Assembly (NCBI RefSeq): GCF_011516635.5
Contig: NZ_CP096255.1
Coordinates: 8,133,501 to 8,197,500 of the forward strand
Reading direction: 5' to 3'
Source of the DNA: Bradyrhizobium barranii subsp. apii
GTDB lineage: Bacteria; Pseudomonadota; Alphaproteobacteria; Rhizobiales; Xanthobacteraceae
DNA length: 64,000 nt
Shown piece after piece: positions 25,341-35,417 of this stretch. A model generated the notes under the pieces. That model did no database searches and was not told where the DNA came from. It was given only the letters and a program-made list of their open reading frames with translations. Within the stretch, counting starts at the first letter, position 1; each line of letters begins with the position of its first letter. Made by a program: the position numbers and the translations under genes.

Positions 25341-25676
25341 AGACGTCGCGGCGTGCGCGCATGACGCGCACGCCGCCACACTTATTGCGTGAAGACGATC
25401 CGCTTCGCCGACAGTCCGGCGAACTCACTTGCGCGAAGCCGCTCGCACATGCCGATGACGAGAATGTTATCCGTCACCGCTCCGGGAAAAATTTGCAAAG
25501 CGCGACCGCAGCTTGTTCGCAACGCTCCCTTTCGGAACATCATCGATGCCGCACAGTGTGTGAAGCAGATCGCTTGTGGCACCCAATCGCCTGATCTAGC
25601 GTGACATGCATATTCTGTTGCGAACAACTTTAGCTTTATTCGTTGCACGTCGTGACTTTTCAGGGAGGTGTTTTCA
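25341..25676. promoter_or_regulatory. Intergenic region upstream of the haem peroxidase
   Basis: No gene is seen. The last 80 bp are clearly AT-richer than the surroundings and probably hold the peroxidase promoter. TTGTTCGCAAC at 25512-25522 and its exact complement GTTGCGAACAA at 25617-25627 form an 11-bp inverted pair about 94 bp apart, a possible two-site operator. A strong ribosome-binding site, AGGGAGG, ends 8 bp before the ATG at 25677. Confidence 0.45.
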
Positions 25677-27215
25677 ATGAGCAGCCGCCACAGCATTGTT
25701 CCGCGCGGTCTGAACGCAACGCGTTCGCCGCTTTCCCAGGGCCGCTTCGGACGCATGTTCCGCAAGCTCACGCCGGCGAAATTCGGTCCGAACGACGCCG
25801 ACAATGTCGCGAACCTTTCGGCGCTGGCCGACAAGATGGTCGCCGACTTCGATGGTCCGAAGGACGGGCCGGACGCGGAGGAGAGCGGCATTCCCGCGCT
25901 CTACACCTATTTCGGCCAGTTCATCGACCACGACATCACCTTCGATCCGGTCAGCTCGCTGACCAAGCAGCAGGATCCCGACGGGCTCGTCGACTTCCGC
26001 ACGCCGTCGCTCGATCTGGACAATCTCTACGGCCGTGGTCCGAACGATCAGCCCTACATGTATGACGGCATCAAGTTCCGGCTCGGCGAGAAGCTGACCG
26101 GCGCGGGCGTACCCGATGCCAGCGACCTGCCGCGCTTCAAGGGCCGCGCCCTGATCGGCGACCCCCGCAACGACGAGAACAGCATCGTCTCGCAGTTCCA
26201 GGCCTTGATGCTGCGCTTTCACAACCGCATGGTCGACGACAACGACAGCCTGTCGTTCGAGGACGTGCAGCAGCGCGTCCGATTCCATTATCAATACGTC
26301 GTGCTGAACGACTTCCTGCCGCGCATCGTTCACGCCAGCGTGCTGGACGAGCTGAGGACCGCAGGCCAGTACGACCGCAGCAAGCTCGCCCACTACCACT
26401 GGAAGACTTACCCGTTCATGCCGGTCGAGTTCTCGGTTGCGGCCTACCGTCTCGGCCATTCCATGATCCGCCCCGGCTATCGGCTGAACGATGCGGACAA
26501 CATGCTGCTGCAGATCTTCCCCGACCCCAACAATCCCGACAAAAACGCGCTGACCGGCTTCCGCGCCATGGGCCCCGGACGCGCCATGGATTGGGGTCGC
26601 TTCATCGATCCGGACACACGCCCTTACGGCGTCGAGGACGACGACACCAACCCCGACAACAAGAAGCGGCTGCAGTTTGCCTATCGCATCGACGCATCGC
26701 TGGTCGATCCGCTGCGCAAGCTGCCGCCGGAGGTCGCGTCCAATCCGTCGTCGCTGGCGCTGCGCAATCTCGAGCGCAGCTGGCGGCTCGGCCTGCCGTC
26801 CGGCCAGGCCGTCGCCAAGGCGATGAACCTGACGCCGCTGACGGATGATCAGATCATCATCGGCAAGGCCGTCGACGAGCCCGGCGCGGGCGATCCGCAA
26901 ACTGGGATCGCAACCATCGCGAACGGCGTGTTTGCCGGCAATTGCCCGCTCTGGACCTACATCCTTGCCGAGGCGCGGCAATTCCAGACCGCGGTGACGA
27001 TCCCGGCCACCGGCGCGCCGGCGACCGGAATCAACACGCCGCAGCTCGGCCCCGTCGGCGGTCGCATCGTGGCCGAGGTCTTCCTCGGCATGATGTTCGG
27101 CGACCATTCCTCCGTGCTGTCGCTCGACCCGCAGTGGACGCCGGTGACCGGCTCCAGCTTCGCGCTGAAGGACCTCGTCGCCTACGCGCTCGGCCAGGGC
27201 GATCCGCTGCACTGA
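25677..27215 (+). CDS. Animal-type haem peroxidase
   Basis: A 512-residue protein of the animal (myeloperoxidase/cyclooxygenase-like) haem peroxidase family. The distal His is in 'GQFIDHDITFDP' (near residue 83) and the proximal His in 'SVAAYRLGHSMIRPGY'; 'LYGRGPNDQPYMYD' and 'LPRFKGRALIGDPRNDEN' are also family blocks. Such enzymes oxidise halides or organic substrates with H2O2. There is no signal peptide, so it is cytoplasmic or exported by another route. AGGGAGG before 25677 favours this ATG over the GTG at 25668. Neighbours give no functional clue. Confidence 0.9.
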   Translation: MSSRHSIVPRGLNATRSPLSQGRFGRMFRKLTPAKFGPNDADNVANLSALADKMVADFDGPKDGPDAEESGIPALYTYFGQFIDHDITFDPVSSLTKQQDPDGLVDFRTPSLDLDNLYGRGPNDQPYMYDGIKFRLGEKLTGAGVPDASDLPRFKGRALIGDPRNDENSIVSQFQALMLRFHNRMVDDNDSLSFEDVQQRVRFHYQYVVLNDFLPRIVHASVLDELRTAGQYDRSKLAHYHWKTYPFMPVEFSVAAYRLGHSMIRPGYRLNDADNMLLQIFPDPNNPDKNALTGFRAMGPGRAMDWGRFIDPDTRPYGVEDDDTNPDNKKRLQFAYRIDASLVDPLRKLPPEVASNPSSLALRNLERSWRLGLPSGQAVAKAMNLTPLTDDQIIIGKAVDEPGAGDPQTGIATIANGVFAGNCPLWTYILAEARQFQTAVTIPATGAPATGINTPQLGPVGGRIVAEVFLGMMFGDHSSVLSLDPQWTPVTGSSFALKDLVAYALGQGDPLH

Positions 27216-27263
27216 GGCCTGATGAGATGAGACCCGTTCTTTGTGCTGCGTGACAAGGCGTGG

Positions 27264-27286
27264 ATGGCCGGGACAAGCCCGGCCAT
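27264..27286. terminator. Hairpin between convergent genes
   Basis: ATGGCCGGG and CCCGGCCAT flank a five-base loop, a perfect 9-bp stem between the peroxidase stop and the end of the convergent 27304-27822 gene. It lacks a clear T run; it resembles a dispersed GGCCGGGACAAGCCCGGCC repeat and may act as a bidirectional terminator. Confidence 0.5.
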
Positions 27287-27303
27287 GACGCTGTGGAGAC
27301 GGT

Positions 27304-27822
27304 CTAATGCGCGGCCCCGAGACCACTCTCCTCCAGCCGCGCCGCAAACCATAGCGACAGCGGCTGATCGACCAGGCCGCTGACATAGACTTCCGAAATC
27401 GTCACATGCTGCCTGTCCAGCACCAGCAGCAAGCCGATCCAGTACGCGAACCAGACATGCGCGTCGGTCAGCGCCATCAGCTTGTGCTGGTCGTGGTCGA
27501 GCGAGGTGTGATTGCTCGCCTTGCGGATCTCGACGGTGAGCAGATTGTTCGGAATCTCGCGCTGATGCACGACGACATCGGGGTAGATCGATTTTCCCAG
27601 ATGATCGTCGGTGGAGACGATCGTGCCGTGCGGCAGATGCAGCGTGCGCTCGCCGAGGCGGTCGTAGTTGCAATCGACTGACCAGCCGGAGAATTGCCGC
27701 TCCAGATAGACGGCGAAGCGGTGCGTCACCGCCCGCTCGCCGACGTCCTTCTCGAACAGGAAGCCTTCGTGGGCGTAGAAGTCCCGGAGCGCATCGATCA
27801 CCTTGTTCAGCTCGGTCTGCAT
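27304..27822 (-). CDS. Hypothetical protein with nuclease-like motif
   Basis: A 172-residue protein. The centre reads 'IYPDVVVHQREIPNNLLTVEIRKASN': an Asp (in 'YPDVVVH') followed after about 14 residues by 'VEIRK', which fits the D-(D/E)xK arrangement of PD-(D/E)xK nucleases with the sheet strands hydrophobic on both sides. Most such folds act on nucleic acid, but many are inactive or of unknown role. No restriction or toxin partner is adjacent; the upstream neighbour is a ThDP enzyme gene 37 bp away on the same strand. The nuclease reading is inference. Confidence 0.65.
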   Translation of the reverse strand: MQTELNKVIDALRDFYAHEGFLFEKDVGERAVTHRFAVYLERQFSGWSVDCNYDRLGERTLHLPHGTIVSTDDHLGKSIYPDVVVHQREIPNNLLTVEIRKASNHTSLDHDQHKLMALTDAHVWFAYWIGLLLVLDRQHVTISEVYVSGLVDQPLSLWFAARLEESGLGAAH

Positions 27823-27859
27823 CTTGCCCCCGGCCCTCGGCGCTCCCTGATGCTGCGCC

Positions 27860-29407
27860 CTACATCTGGACTTCGATCAGTCGCGGCCCGGGCTCGGCGA
27901 CGGCTTCGGCCAGAGCCTTGTTGAACTCTTCGGCATTGGTGACGGCGCGGCCGGGCACGCCCATGCCCTTCGCCAGCGCGACGAAGTCCAGCGTCGGACG
28001 GTCGAGCCGCAGCATGTCGTTGGCGCGCTGGCCGGGCTCGCCGGCGCCGACATTGTCGAACTCGCCGCGCAGGATCTGGTAGATGCGGTTGGCGAACACG
28101 ATGGTGACGATGTTGAGGTTCTCGCGAGCCTGCGTCCACAGCGACTGGATCGTGTACATCGCGCTGCCGTCGCCGACCATGGTGATCACCTTGCGGTCCG
28201 GACAGGCGATCGCGGCGCCGATCGACAGCGGCGTGGAGAAGCCGATCGAGCCGCCCATGTTCTGGAGCCAGTCGTGCGGAGCGGCCGCCGCCGTCGGCGG
28301 GAAGAAGCCACGGCCGGTGGTCAGGGATTCGTCGACCATGATCGCGTTCTCGGGGATGGCGCATGCGATCGCCTGCGCGATCGAGGCGAAAGTCAGCGCG
28401 CCGGTCGGCTTCACCAGCTCAGCCAAGGCCTGCGGCTTGACGTCCTTCGCGCTCGCCTTCACCGCGCCGGCCAGTGCTTCGAGCGCCGCGACCGAATTCT
28501 CGCCCCAGGAGGTCATGCGATGCACCTCGCAGCCCTCGGGCTTGAGCATGCTCGGCTTGTTCGGATAGGCGAAGAACGCCACCGGATCATCGGACTCGAC
28601 CAGCACGATGTGCCGGAACTTCGCCAGCATCGGCAGCGCGTTCTCGATCACGTAATGAATGCGGTCGATCGAATAGCGGCCGCGGCCGCGCGCCATCTTG
28701 GGACGGAAGGTCGGGCCCATCACCGTGCAGCCGGTCTTGCCGGCGATACGCTCGGCCAGCGCCAGGCCCTGTTCGCTCAGCGCGCTGCCGGTCATCAGCA
28801 GCAGCGTACCCTCGCCGTCGCCGTGCAGGATCTTCGCGGCCCGCTCGACCGCCTGCGGCGAATAGCTGGCGCGCTGCTGCTCGGCCGGTACCTCGGCGAT
28901 GCCATCGGCCTCGTTCCAGGCGGTGTCGGCGGGCAGGATCAGGGTCGCGATCTGTGGCGGTGCGCTCTTGGCGGCGGCGATCGCCGCGGCGCCGTCAGCT
29001 GCAACCGATTTGGAGTCCGGCGAGGTGCGGACCCAGGACGACATCGGCCGGGCCAGGCCCTCGATGTCGGAGGTCAGCGGCGCGTTGTAGTCGATGTGGT
29101 AGACCGCATGCTGGCCGACGATGTTGACGATGCCGGAATTCGCCTTCTTGGCGTTGTGCAGATTGGCCAGGCCATTGGCCAGGCCAGGGCCGAGATGGAG
29201 CAGCGTCGAGGCCGGCGTGCCCTTCATGCGGAAATAGCCGTCAGCGGCGCCGGTCACCACGCCTTCGAACAGGCCGAGCACGCAGCGCATGCCCGGCACG
29301 CGGTCGAGCGCCGCGACAAAATGCATCTCGGAGGTGCCTGGGTTGGTGAAGCAGACATCCACCCCACCCTTGACCATCGTCCGCACCAGGCTTTCCGCAC
29401 CGTTCAT
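27860..29407 (-). CDS. Thiamine-diphosphate-dependent enzyme, acetolactate-synthase-like
   Basis: A 515-residue ThDP enzyme. The N-terminal domain has 'CFTNPGTSEMHFVAALD' and catalytic Glu in 'GLFEGVVTGAADGYFRM'. The C-terminal cofactor domain has 'GDGSAMYTIQSLWTQARENLNIVTIVFANRIYQIL', the GDG...N signature with 'AN' in place of 'NN'. The layout matches acetolactate synthase, benzoylformate decarboxylase and related 2-keto-acid decarboxylases; no FAD-binding feature is evident. Annotated relatives are usually called acetolactate synthase large subunit, but no small subunit is nearby, so a decarboxylase is as likely. The start at 29407 is preceded by AGGGA. Confidence 0.8.
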   Translation of the reverse strand: MNGAESLVRTMVKGGVDVCFTNPGTSEMHFVAALDRVPGMRCVLGLFEGVVTGAADGYFRMKGTPASTLLHLGPGLANGLANLHNAKKANSGIVNIVGQHAVYHIDYNAPLTSDIEGLARPMSSWVRTSPDSKSVAADGAAAIAAAKSAPPQIATLILPADTAWNEADGIAEVPAEQQRASYSPQAVERAAKILHGDGEGTLLLMTGSALSEQGLALAERIAGKTGCTVMGPTFRPKMARGRGRYSIDRIHYVIENALPMLAKFRHIVLVESDDPVAFFAYPNKPSMLKPEGCEVHRMTSWGENSVAALEALAGAVKASAKDVKPQALAELVKPTGALTFASIAQAIACAIPENAIMVDESLTTGRGFFPPTAAAAPHDWLQNMGGSIGFSTPLSIGAAIACPDRKVITMVGDGSAMYTIQSLWTQARENLNIVTIVFANRIYQILRGEFDNVGAGEPGQRANDMLRLDRPTLDFVALAKGMGVPGRAVTNAEEFNKALAEAVAEPGPRLIEVQM

Positions 29408-29676
29408 CCCAAAGCTCCCTGCAACCGGCAATATTCAAATGTCCGCTCGATCAATCATTGTTCGCCGCCTCCGTCAAAGCAATAGCCGGCATCGCCGGCC
29501 TGCCCCGCGCGACGATCCGCTTGTTTGGCTAATGCTTTCAGGCAAATTAGCGTGGTTGCCGGTTTGGTAACGCCAGACGTTAAGGATGATCTCCCTCACA
29601 GGCCCGTGGCTTGCGAAATGCCCGCAAATATGGCCTGTGACTTCAGTTGAATCCGATTTTTTTACTGGGGGAAACA

Positions 29677-30255
29677 ATGATCCGATTTTTTGCCGCGCCG
29701 ATTGCCGCCATCGCACTGCTGTCGGCCACCGCCGGCGGCGCATTCGCCGAGGGGTTCGACTCGCGCGAGATCATGGGCTTCGGCCCGAGCTTCTTCCGCG
29801 GCGGCTCTAGCCCGATCCCCCGCACCACCATTATGTACAACGGCAATTACGCCCCCGGCACGATCGTGGTGAACACGAGCGAGCGCCGCCTGTATCTGGT
29901 GCTCCAGAACGGCCAGGCGCTGCGCTACGGCATCGGCGTCGGCCGCGACGGCTTCCGCTGGGGCGGAGTGCACAGGATCACCGCCAAGAAGGAATGGCCG
30001 GACTGGACGCCGCCGTCGCAGATGCTGGCCCGCCGGCCCGACCTGCCGCGCCACATGAAGGGCGGCATCGAGAATCCGCTCGGCGCGCGCGCGATGTATC
30101 TGGGCTCGACGCTCTACCGCATCCACGGCTCCAACGAGCCGGAGACGATCGGCCAGGCCGTGTCCTCGGGCTGCTTCCGCATGACCAACGAGGACGTCAG
30201 CGATCTCTACAGCCGCGTCTCGGTCGGCACCAAGGTGGTCGTGCTCAACAACTAG
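29677..30255 (+). CDS. L,D-transpeptidase (YkuD)
   Basis: A 192-residue protein with a signal peptide (1-24, 'GGAFAEG'). The YkuD catalytic block is complete: His150 in 'RIHGSNEPETIG' and nucleophile Cys166 in 'SSGCFRMTNEDVSDLY'. It makes 3-3 crosslinks in peptidoglycan or attaches proteins to it in the periplasm. 'TIVVNTSERRLYLVLQNGQALRYGIGVGR' is the conserved N-terminal strand set. GGGG precedes the ATG at 29677; an upstream ATG at 29647 lacks one and would disrupt the signal peptide. Confidence 0.93.
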   Translation: MIRFFAAPIAAIALLSATAGGAFAEGFDSREIMGFGPSFFRGGSSPIPRTTIMYNGNYAPGTIVVNTSERRLYLVLQNGQALRYGIGVGRDGFRWGGVHRITAKKEWPDWTPPSQMLARRPDLPRHMKGGIENPLGARAMYLGSTLYRIHGSNEPETIGQAVSSGCFRMTNEDVSDLYSRVSVGTKVVVLNN

Positions 30256-30339
30256 CCGTCGGCGAACTGCGGGAACCCGCAGGGCGCGTGAATATGCGGT
30301 CTTGTGCGTCGCTGCCGAATACGGCAGCGTCGGGTCGTA

Positions 30340-31155
30340 ATGAGCGCATTGGCCCCGCCTTCGTCAGGCTTTCGCATCGCCCTGCTGGCGCTCGCCACTT
30401 TCGCGTTCGCCCCTGACACCGCTACCATCGCCGTCGCGGGCGAACTGCCCGCGATCGCCTCGCGCCAGCGCGCCGAGAAGAAGAGCTTTACCGACGGCGA
30501 GATCGTCGAAGGCTTTCTGAAGACGGCGTTCGGCGCCGAATACCACCTCGCCGGCCGCGTCGACCGCATCCGGAAATTCGACGGGCCGGTGCGCGTCTAC
30601 GCCGAGAGCGAGCGCGCCGACCGCAAGACGCAGCTCGCCAAGGTCGTGGCCGACATCGGCAGGCGCGTGCAGCATCTCGACATCGCCATGATCGACACCA
30701 GCGAAGCCGCGAACGTGCGGGTGAAGCTGGTTCGCGACCGCGACCTGTTTCGGACGATTTCCAGCTTCTACGGCGCGGAGAAGGCGCGCGAGATCCGCAC
30801 CTCGCTCGATCCGCAATGCCTGTCCGGCTTCCGCAAGAATGACAATTTCGAGATCGAGCATTCCGACGTGATTCTCACCGTCGACAACGGCGATTTCACC
30901 TTCCTCGACTGCGCCTATGAGGAACTGCTGCAATCGCTCGGCCCGATCAACGACACCGCGAGCGTGCCGTGGACCATGTTCAACGACAATGTGTCGATGG
31001 GCTATTTCGACGTCTACGACCAGTACATCCTCAACCTGCTCTACGATCCCCGCATCAAGCCCGGCATGACCGTGCAGGAGGTCAGGGCGGTGCTGCCCCA
31101 GGTGCTCGCCGATGTGCGCGCTTGGGTGAAGCGCGTGAATGATCTGAAGGAGTGA
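30340..31155 (+). CDS. DUF2927 secreted protein
   Basis: A 271-residue protein with an N-terminal hydrophobic signal ('IALLALATFAFAPDTATIAVAG', about 12-33), then the DUF2927 domain: 'SFTDGEIVEGFLKTAFGAEYHL', 'GPVRVYAES', 'CLSGFRKND' and 'FLDCAYEELLQSLGPINDTASVPWTMFNDNVSMGYFDVYDQYILNLLYDPRIKPGMT'. The last block is the most conserved and resembles a metal-free peptidase-like fold; function is unknown. Cys residues may pair in the periplasm. It follows the L,D-transpeptidase by 85 bp, so an envelope role is plausible. Confidence 0.8.
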   Translation: MSALAPPSSGFRIALLALATFAFAPDTATIAVAGELPAIASRQRAEKKSFTDGEIVEGFLKTAFGAEYHLAGRVDRIRKFDGPVRVYAESERADRKTQLAKVVADIGRRVQHLDIAMIDTSEAANVRVKLVRDRDLFRTISSFYGAEKAREIRTSLDPQCLSGFRKNDNFEIEHSDVILTVDNGDFTFLDCAYEELLQSLGPINDTASVPWTMFNDNVSMGYFDVYDQYILNLLYDPRIKPGMTVQEVRAVLPQVLADVRAWVKRVNDLKE

Positions 31156-31163
31156 GGTGCCGT

Positions 31164-31320
31164 TACCCTCCCCTGGAGGGGGAGGGTCGGCTCGCGGCGC
31201 GTCAGCGACGTGAGACGGGGTGGGGTGAAAGTCTCTCCACCGAAGCGCTGCCCGTGTGGAGAGATCACCCCACCCCGCTCGCGCTACGCGCGATCGACCC
31301 TCCCCCTCCAGGGGAGGGTA
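31164..31320. repeat. Long palindromic repeat with 26-bp perfect arms
   Basis: A 26-bp arm at 31164-31189 (TACCCTCCCCTGGAGGGGGA and six more bases) is matched exactly by its complement at 31295-31320. Inside, further arms pair (ACGGGGTGGGGTGA with TCACCCCACCCCG; TCTCTCCAC with GTGGAGAGA), so almost the whole 157 bp can fold as one hairpin. It lies between the convergent DUF2927 and threonine-synthase-like genes. It looks like a non-coding palindromic element (REP- or MITE-like) that may also stop transcription both ways. Confidence 0.85.
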
Positions 31321-31341
31321 AGCGGCGCGCCTCCTCCGCCT

Positions 31342-32469
31342 CTATTGTACGAGATCGGCGACGGTGGTCGCGGCCTTCAGGCCGGTGCCGGTGAGGACCG
31401 CGACCGTGGTCTCGTTCGCCTTGATCGATCCCGCCGCGGAGAGTTTTTCCAACGCAGCGGCCGCGCTGGCGCTGGTCGGTTCGGCAAACAATCCCTGCCG
31501 CGCAAGACGCCGCAACGCGGCGACGATCTCGTCCTCGGTCAGCGCAACGGTGCCGCCGCCGCTCTCGCGCAAGCTGCCGATGATCTCGCGCAGGCGCAGC
31601 GGATTCTTGATGGCGGTGCCTTCGGCGACGGTCTTGTTCACCTCGCGGGCGACCGGCGTGTCGACACCGGCCTTGAAGCTGGCATCGATCGGCGAGCAGT
31701 TTAGCGGCTGCGCCGCGAACAGGCGCGGCAGCTTCGCGATCTGCCCGGCCTTCAGCAGCTCGCGGAAGCCGAAGGCGCAACCGAGCAGGCTGCTGCCGGC
31801 GCCAACGGGAACGATGACGTTGTCGGGCGCACGAAAACCGAGGTCTTCCCAGATCTCATAGGCGAGCGACTTGGTGCCTTCGAGGAAGAACGGCTGCCAA
31901 TTGTGGCTGGCATAAAAGGTCTGGCTCGACTGGCGGATGGCCTCAGCCTCCGACTCCTCGCGCGGCCCCTCGACGAGCTGAACCGCGGCGCCATAGGCGC
32001 GCACCTGCGCGATCTTGGCCGGCGACGTCGAGGCCGGCGCCAGGATCTTCACGCGCATCCCGCCGGCAGCACCTAACCCCGCCATCGACGAGCCGCCATT
32101 GCCCGAAGAGTCCTCCAGGATCGCGTCGACGCCGATCTGCCGCAGGAACGACAGCATCACCGCAGAGCCCCTGTCCTTGAAGCTGCCGGTCGGGTTGAAC
32201 CATTCGAGCTTGAAGAACGGACGCAAATCGCCCCAGTCCTGCTGGACCAGCGGTGTGCAGCCTTCGCCAAGCGTGATCGGCTTCTTGATCTCGACCGGCA
32301 GCGCCGCCCGGTAGCGCCAGAGCGAGCGCGTGGCGCCGTCGATGTCCGCGCGCGATATGCCTGGTCCCGGCGTCACCAGCAGCGGCGTGCGCTCGTCCGA
32401 GCACCAGCGCGGCTGGTCCAGCGGATAGAGGCGTCCGTTGCGGGGGTCGATGTAGCTGGCGGTGGGCAT
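31342..32469 (-). CDS. Threonine synthase-like PLP enzyme
   Basis: A 375-residue fold-type-II PLP enzyme. Lys98 in 'PTGSFKDRG' is the Schiff-base lysine; 'SSGNGGSSMAGLGAAGG' binds substrate and 'VPVGAGSSLLG' holds the cofactor phosphate. Motifs fit threonine synthase or threonine dehydratase/diaminopropionate ammonia-lyase relatives. The short N-terminal 'YIDPRNGRLYPLDQPRWCSDERTPLL' block resembles the zinc-ribbon-like lead of class-II threonine synthases. As core threonine biosynthesis usually has another thrC, this may be a paralogue. It is divergent from the URC1-like gene across 388 bp. Confidence 0.8.
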   Translation of the reverse strand: MPTASYIDPRNGRLYPLDQPRWCSDERTPLLVTPGPGISRADIDGATRSLWRYRAALPVEIKKPITLGEGCTPLVQQDWGDLRPFFKLEWFNPTGSFKDRGSAVMLSFLRQIGVDAILEDSSGNGGSSMAGLGAAGGMRVKILAPASTSPAKIAQVRAYGAAVQLVEGPREESEAEAIRQSSQTFYASHNWQPFFLEGTKSLAYEIWEDLGFRAPDNVIVPVGAGSSLLGCAFGFRELLKAGQIAKLPRLFAAQPLNCSPIDASFKAGVDTPVAREVNKTVAEGTAIKNPLRLREIIGSLRESGGGTVALTEDEIVAALRRLARQGLFAEPTSASAAAALEKLSAAGSIKANETTVAVLTGTGLKAATTVADLVQ

Positions 32470-32857
32470 GGCAGTCTCCAGGCGAGAGGCGATCCATACG
32501 ATTTGTCCGATTATGTGGGTCCGGTCCAGCCCACGGCACCGCGGTGGCGCAACTTGCGGGCCCCCCTCTTGAAAACATGAAAAATAAAACTATTTCAAAT
32601 CCTTAGACCTATCGCGCGGATCGAATAGCAGGGTTCGGCCGGGGCGAAGGCGCGGCATCCAGGCGAGCCGGACCGGCCCGTCGGTGACGGGAATTTGGCG
32701 ATGATCGCCTGCCCGGCGCGGCACCATTAACTTGTCTGTCGTCGCCAGCCGCTACAATATGTTGGATTGAGCTTGCATCGCCGGTGTTCGGCACCGGCAA
32801 CGCAGGTGAGCCAGGCCCGTCCGAGCGGCGGGCCGTCGGCTTTTTGGGAGCCTGGAC
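32470..32857 (+). promoter_or_regulatory. Divergent intergenic region with structured leader of the URC operon
   Basis: It carries promoters for two divergent genes. An AT-rich patch, unusual here, lies at about 32571-32603 with flanking TTGAAA/TTTCAA. Closer to the URC1-like gene, two hairpins are visible: GCCGGTG/CACCGGC (32780-32798) and GGCCCG/CGGGCC (32814-32834), the second followed by GTCGGCTTTTT at 32835-32845. That is a terminator-like arrangement ending right at the GGGAG ribosome-binding site (32846-32850) and the ATG at 32858. It suggests attenuation or a riboswitch-type control, not yet tested. Confidence 0.5.
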
Positions 32858-34114
<1,257 letters not shown>

Positions 34115-34121
34115 TCGCGCG

Positions 34122-35360
34122 ATGGCGGAGGCTTTGGAACAACAGGCCCGCTCCCTGCTCAGCGCAGGAGCGGTTCGCGCGCGTGCCGCAAAAATGCTCG
34201 AGATCGGCCTCGCCGGCGGGCTCCGGCACTTCACGATCGACCTCGACCGCATGGATGGTGTGGCGGAGGCCGTGATCGCGGTCACGCGCAAGGCCTATCC
34301 GACGTTGGACATCCCCTTCCATGCCCGCTGGCGGCATTTCGTGCTCGGCGGCGTCGATCGCTGGGCGGGCCTTGCCGACGCGGCATCGTGGCCGGATCGC
34401 GCGGCACGTGCTCGCACGGAGTTCGACCTCGCCATCGTCAGCGTGCTGCTCGACGCAGGTGCGGGAGCCACGTGGCGCTATCGCGACGCCGGGACCGGCG
34501 AAAGTATCGGCCGATCCGAAGGGCTTGCCATCGCAAGCCTCGACATGTTTGCAGGCGGCCTGTTCTCCGGCGATGCGCGCGCGCCGTTCAGGGCCGATGC
34601 GGACGTGCTGGCGAAACTACCGCTGGCCTCCCTCATCTCGGCCTTTCAGGCGAGCGATGCCAATCCGCTGCTCGGTCTCGACGGACGCACTGATCTGCTG
34701 CGACGTCTGGGCAAGCTGGTTGCCGAGCGCGCGGACATCTTCGGCCTGCACGATACGCCGCGGCCAGGCGGCCTGTTCGATCACATCGCGGCACAGGCTG
34801 TGGGCGGCGCGGTCGCCGCGCCCGCCATCCTGTCGGCAGTGCTGAACCAGCTTGGACCGATCTGGCCGTCACGGCTCGAGCTCGCCGGGATTCCGCTCGG
34901 TGATTGCTGGCGTCATCCGGCGATCGAGGTGGACGACGCAACGGCAGGCCTCGTGCCCCTGCACAAGCTGTCGCAATGGCTGAGCTATTCGCTGATCGAA
35001 CCGCTGCAGCGCGCCGGCTTTGACGTCACCGACATCGACGGCCTGACCGGGCTCGCCGAATACCGCAATGGCGGCCTGTTCGTCGATCACGAGGTACTGC
35101 GCCTGCGCGATCCCGGCGATGCCGAGCGCGCGCATGCGGTGGATTCCCTGCTCGTCGTAGAATGGCGCGCGCTCACCGTTGCGCTGCTCGACCGGCTTGC
35201 GGGCAGCATCCGCGCCAGGCTCGGCCGCACGCCCGAGACCCTGCCCCTCGCGAGCATTCTCGAAGGTGGCAGCTGGGCTGCCGGCCGCGCCATCGCCTTC
35301 GCGCGCCGGCCGGACGGCGCACCGCCGCTCAAGGTGATCAGCGACGGCACGGTTTTTTAA
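34122..35360 (+). CDS. DUF1688 protein, URC4/Urg3 homologue
   Basis: A 412-residue cytoplasmic protein of the DUF1688 (URC4/Urg3) family. Visible blocks: 'LLSAGAVRARAAKMLEIGLAGGLRHFTIDLDRM', 'PFHARWRHF', 'FDLAIVSVLLDAGAGATWRY', 'EGLAIASLDMFAGGLFS', 'LTGLAEYRNGGLFVDHEVL' and 'LEGGSWAAGRAIA'. Members occur with a GTP-cyclohydrolase-II-like partner in uracil degradation. The fold and reaction are not established to my knowledge; a hydrolytic or glycosidic step in the pathway is presumed. The ATG at 34122 is 8 bp downstream of the URC1-like stop, and the upp-like gene follows 57 bp after it. All three genes are on the plus strand. Confidence 0.85.
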   Translation: MAEALEQQARSLLSAGAVRARAAKMLEIGLAGGLRHFTIDLDRMDGVAEAVIAVTRKAYPTLDIPFHARWRHFVLGGVDRWAGLADAASWPDRAARARTEFDLAIVSVLLDAGAGATWRYRDAGTGESIGRSEGLAIASLDMFAGGLFSGDARAPFRADADVLAKLPLASLISAFQASDANPLLGLDGRTDLLRRLGKLVAERADIFGLHDTPRPGGLFDHIAAQAVGGAVAAPAILSAVLNQLGPIWPSRLELAGIPLGDCWRHPAIEVDDATAGLVPLHKLSQWLSYSLIEPLQRAGFDVTDIDGLTGLAEYRNGGLFVDHEVLRLRDPGDAERAHAVDSLLVVEWRALTVALLDRLAGSIRARLGRTPETLPLASILEGGSWAAGRAIAFARRPDGAPPLKVISDGTVF

Positions 35361-35417
35361 TCCATTCGTCCGCAGCGTAACCCATTGCGTATCGATGAAT
35401 TTCAGGAGCATCCCATC

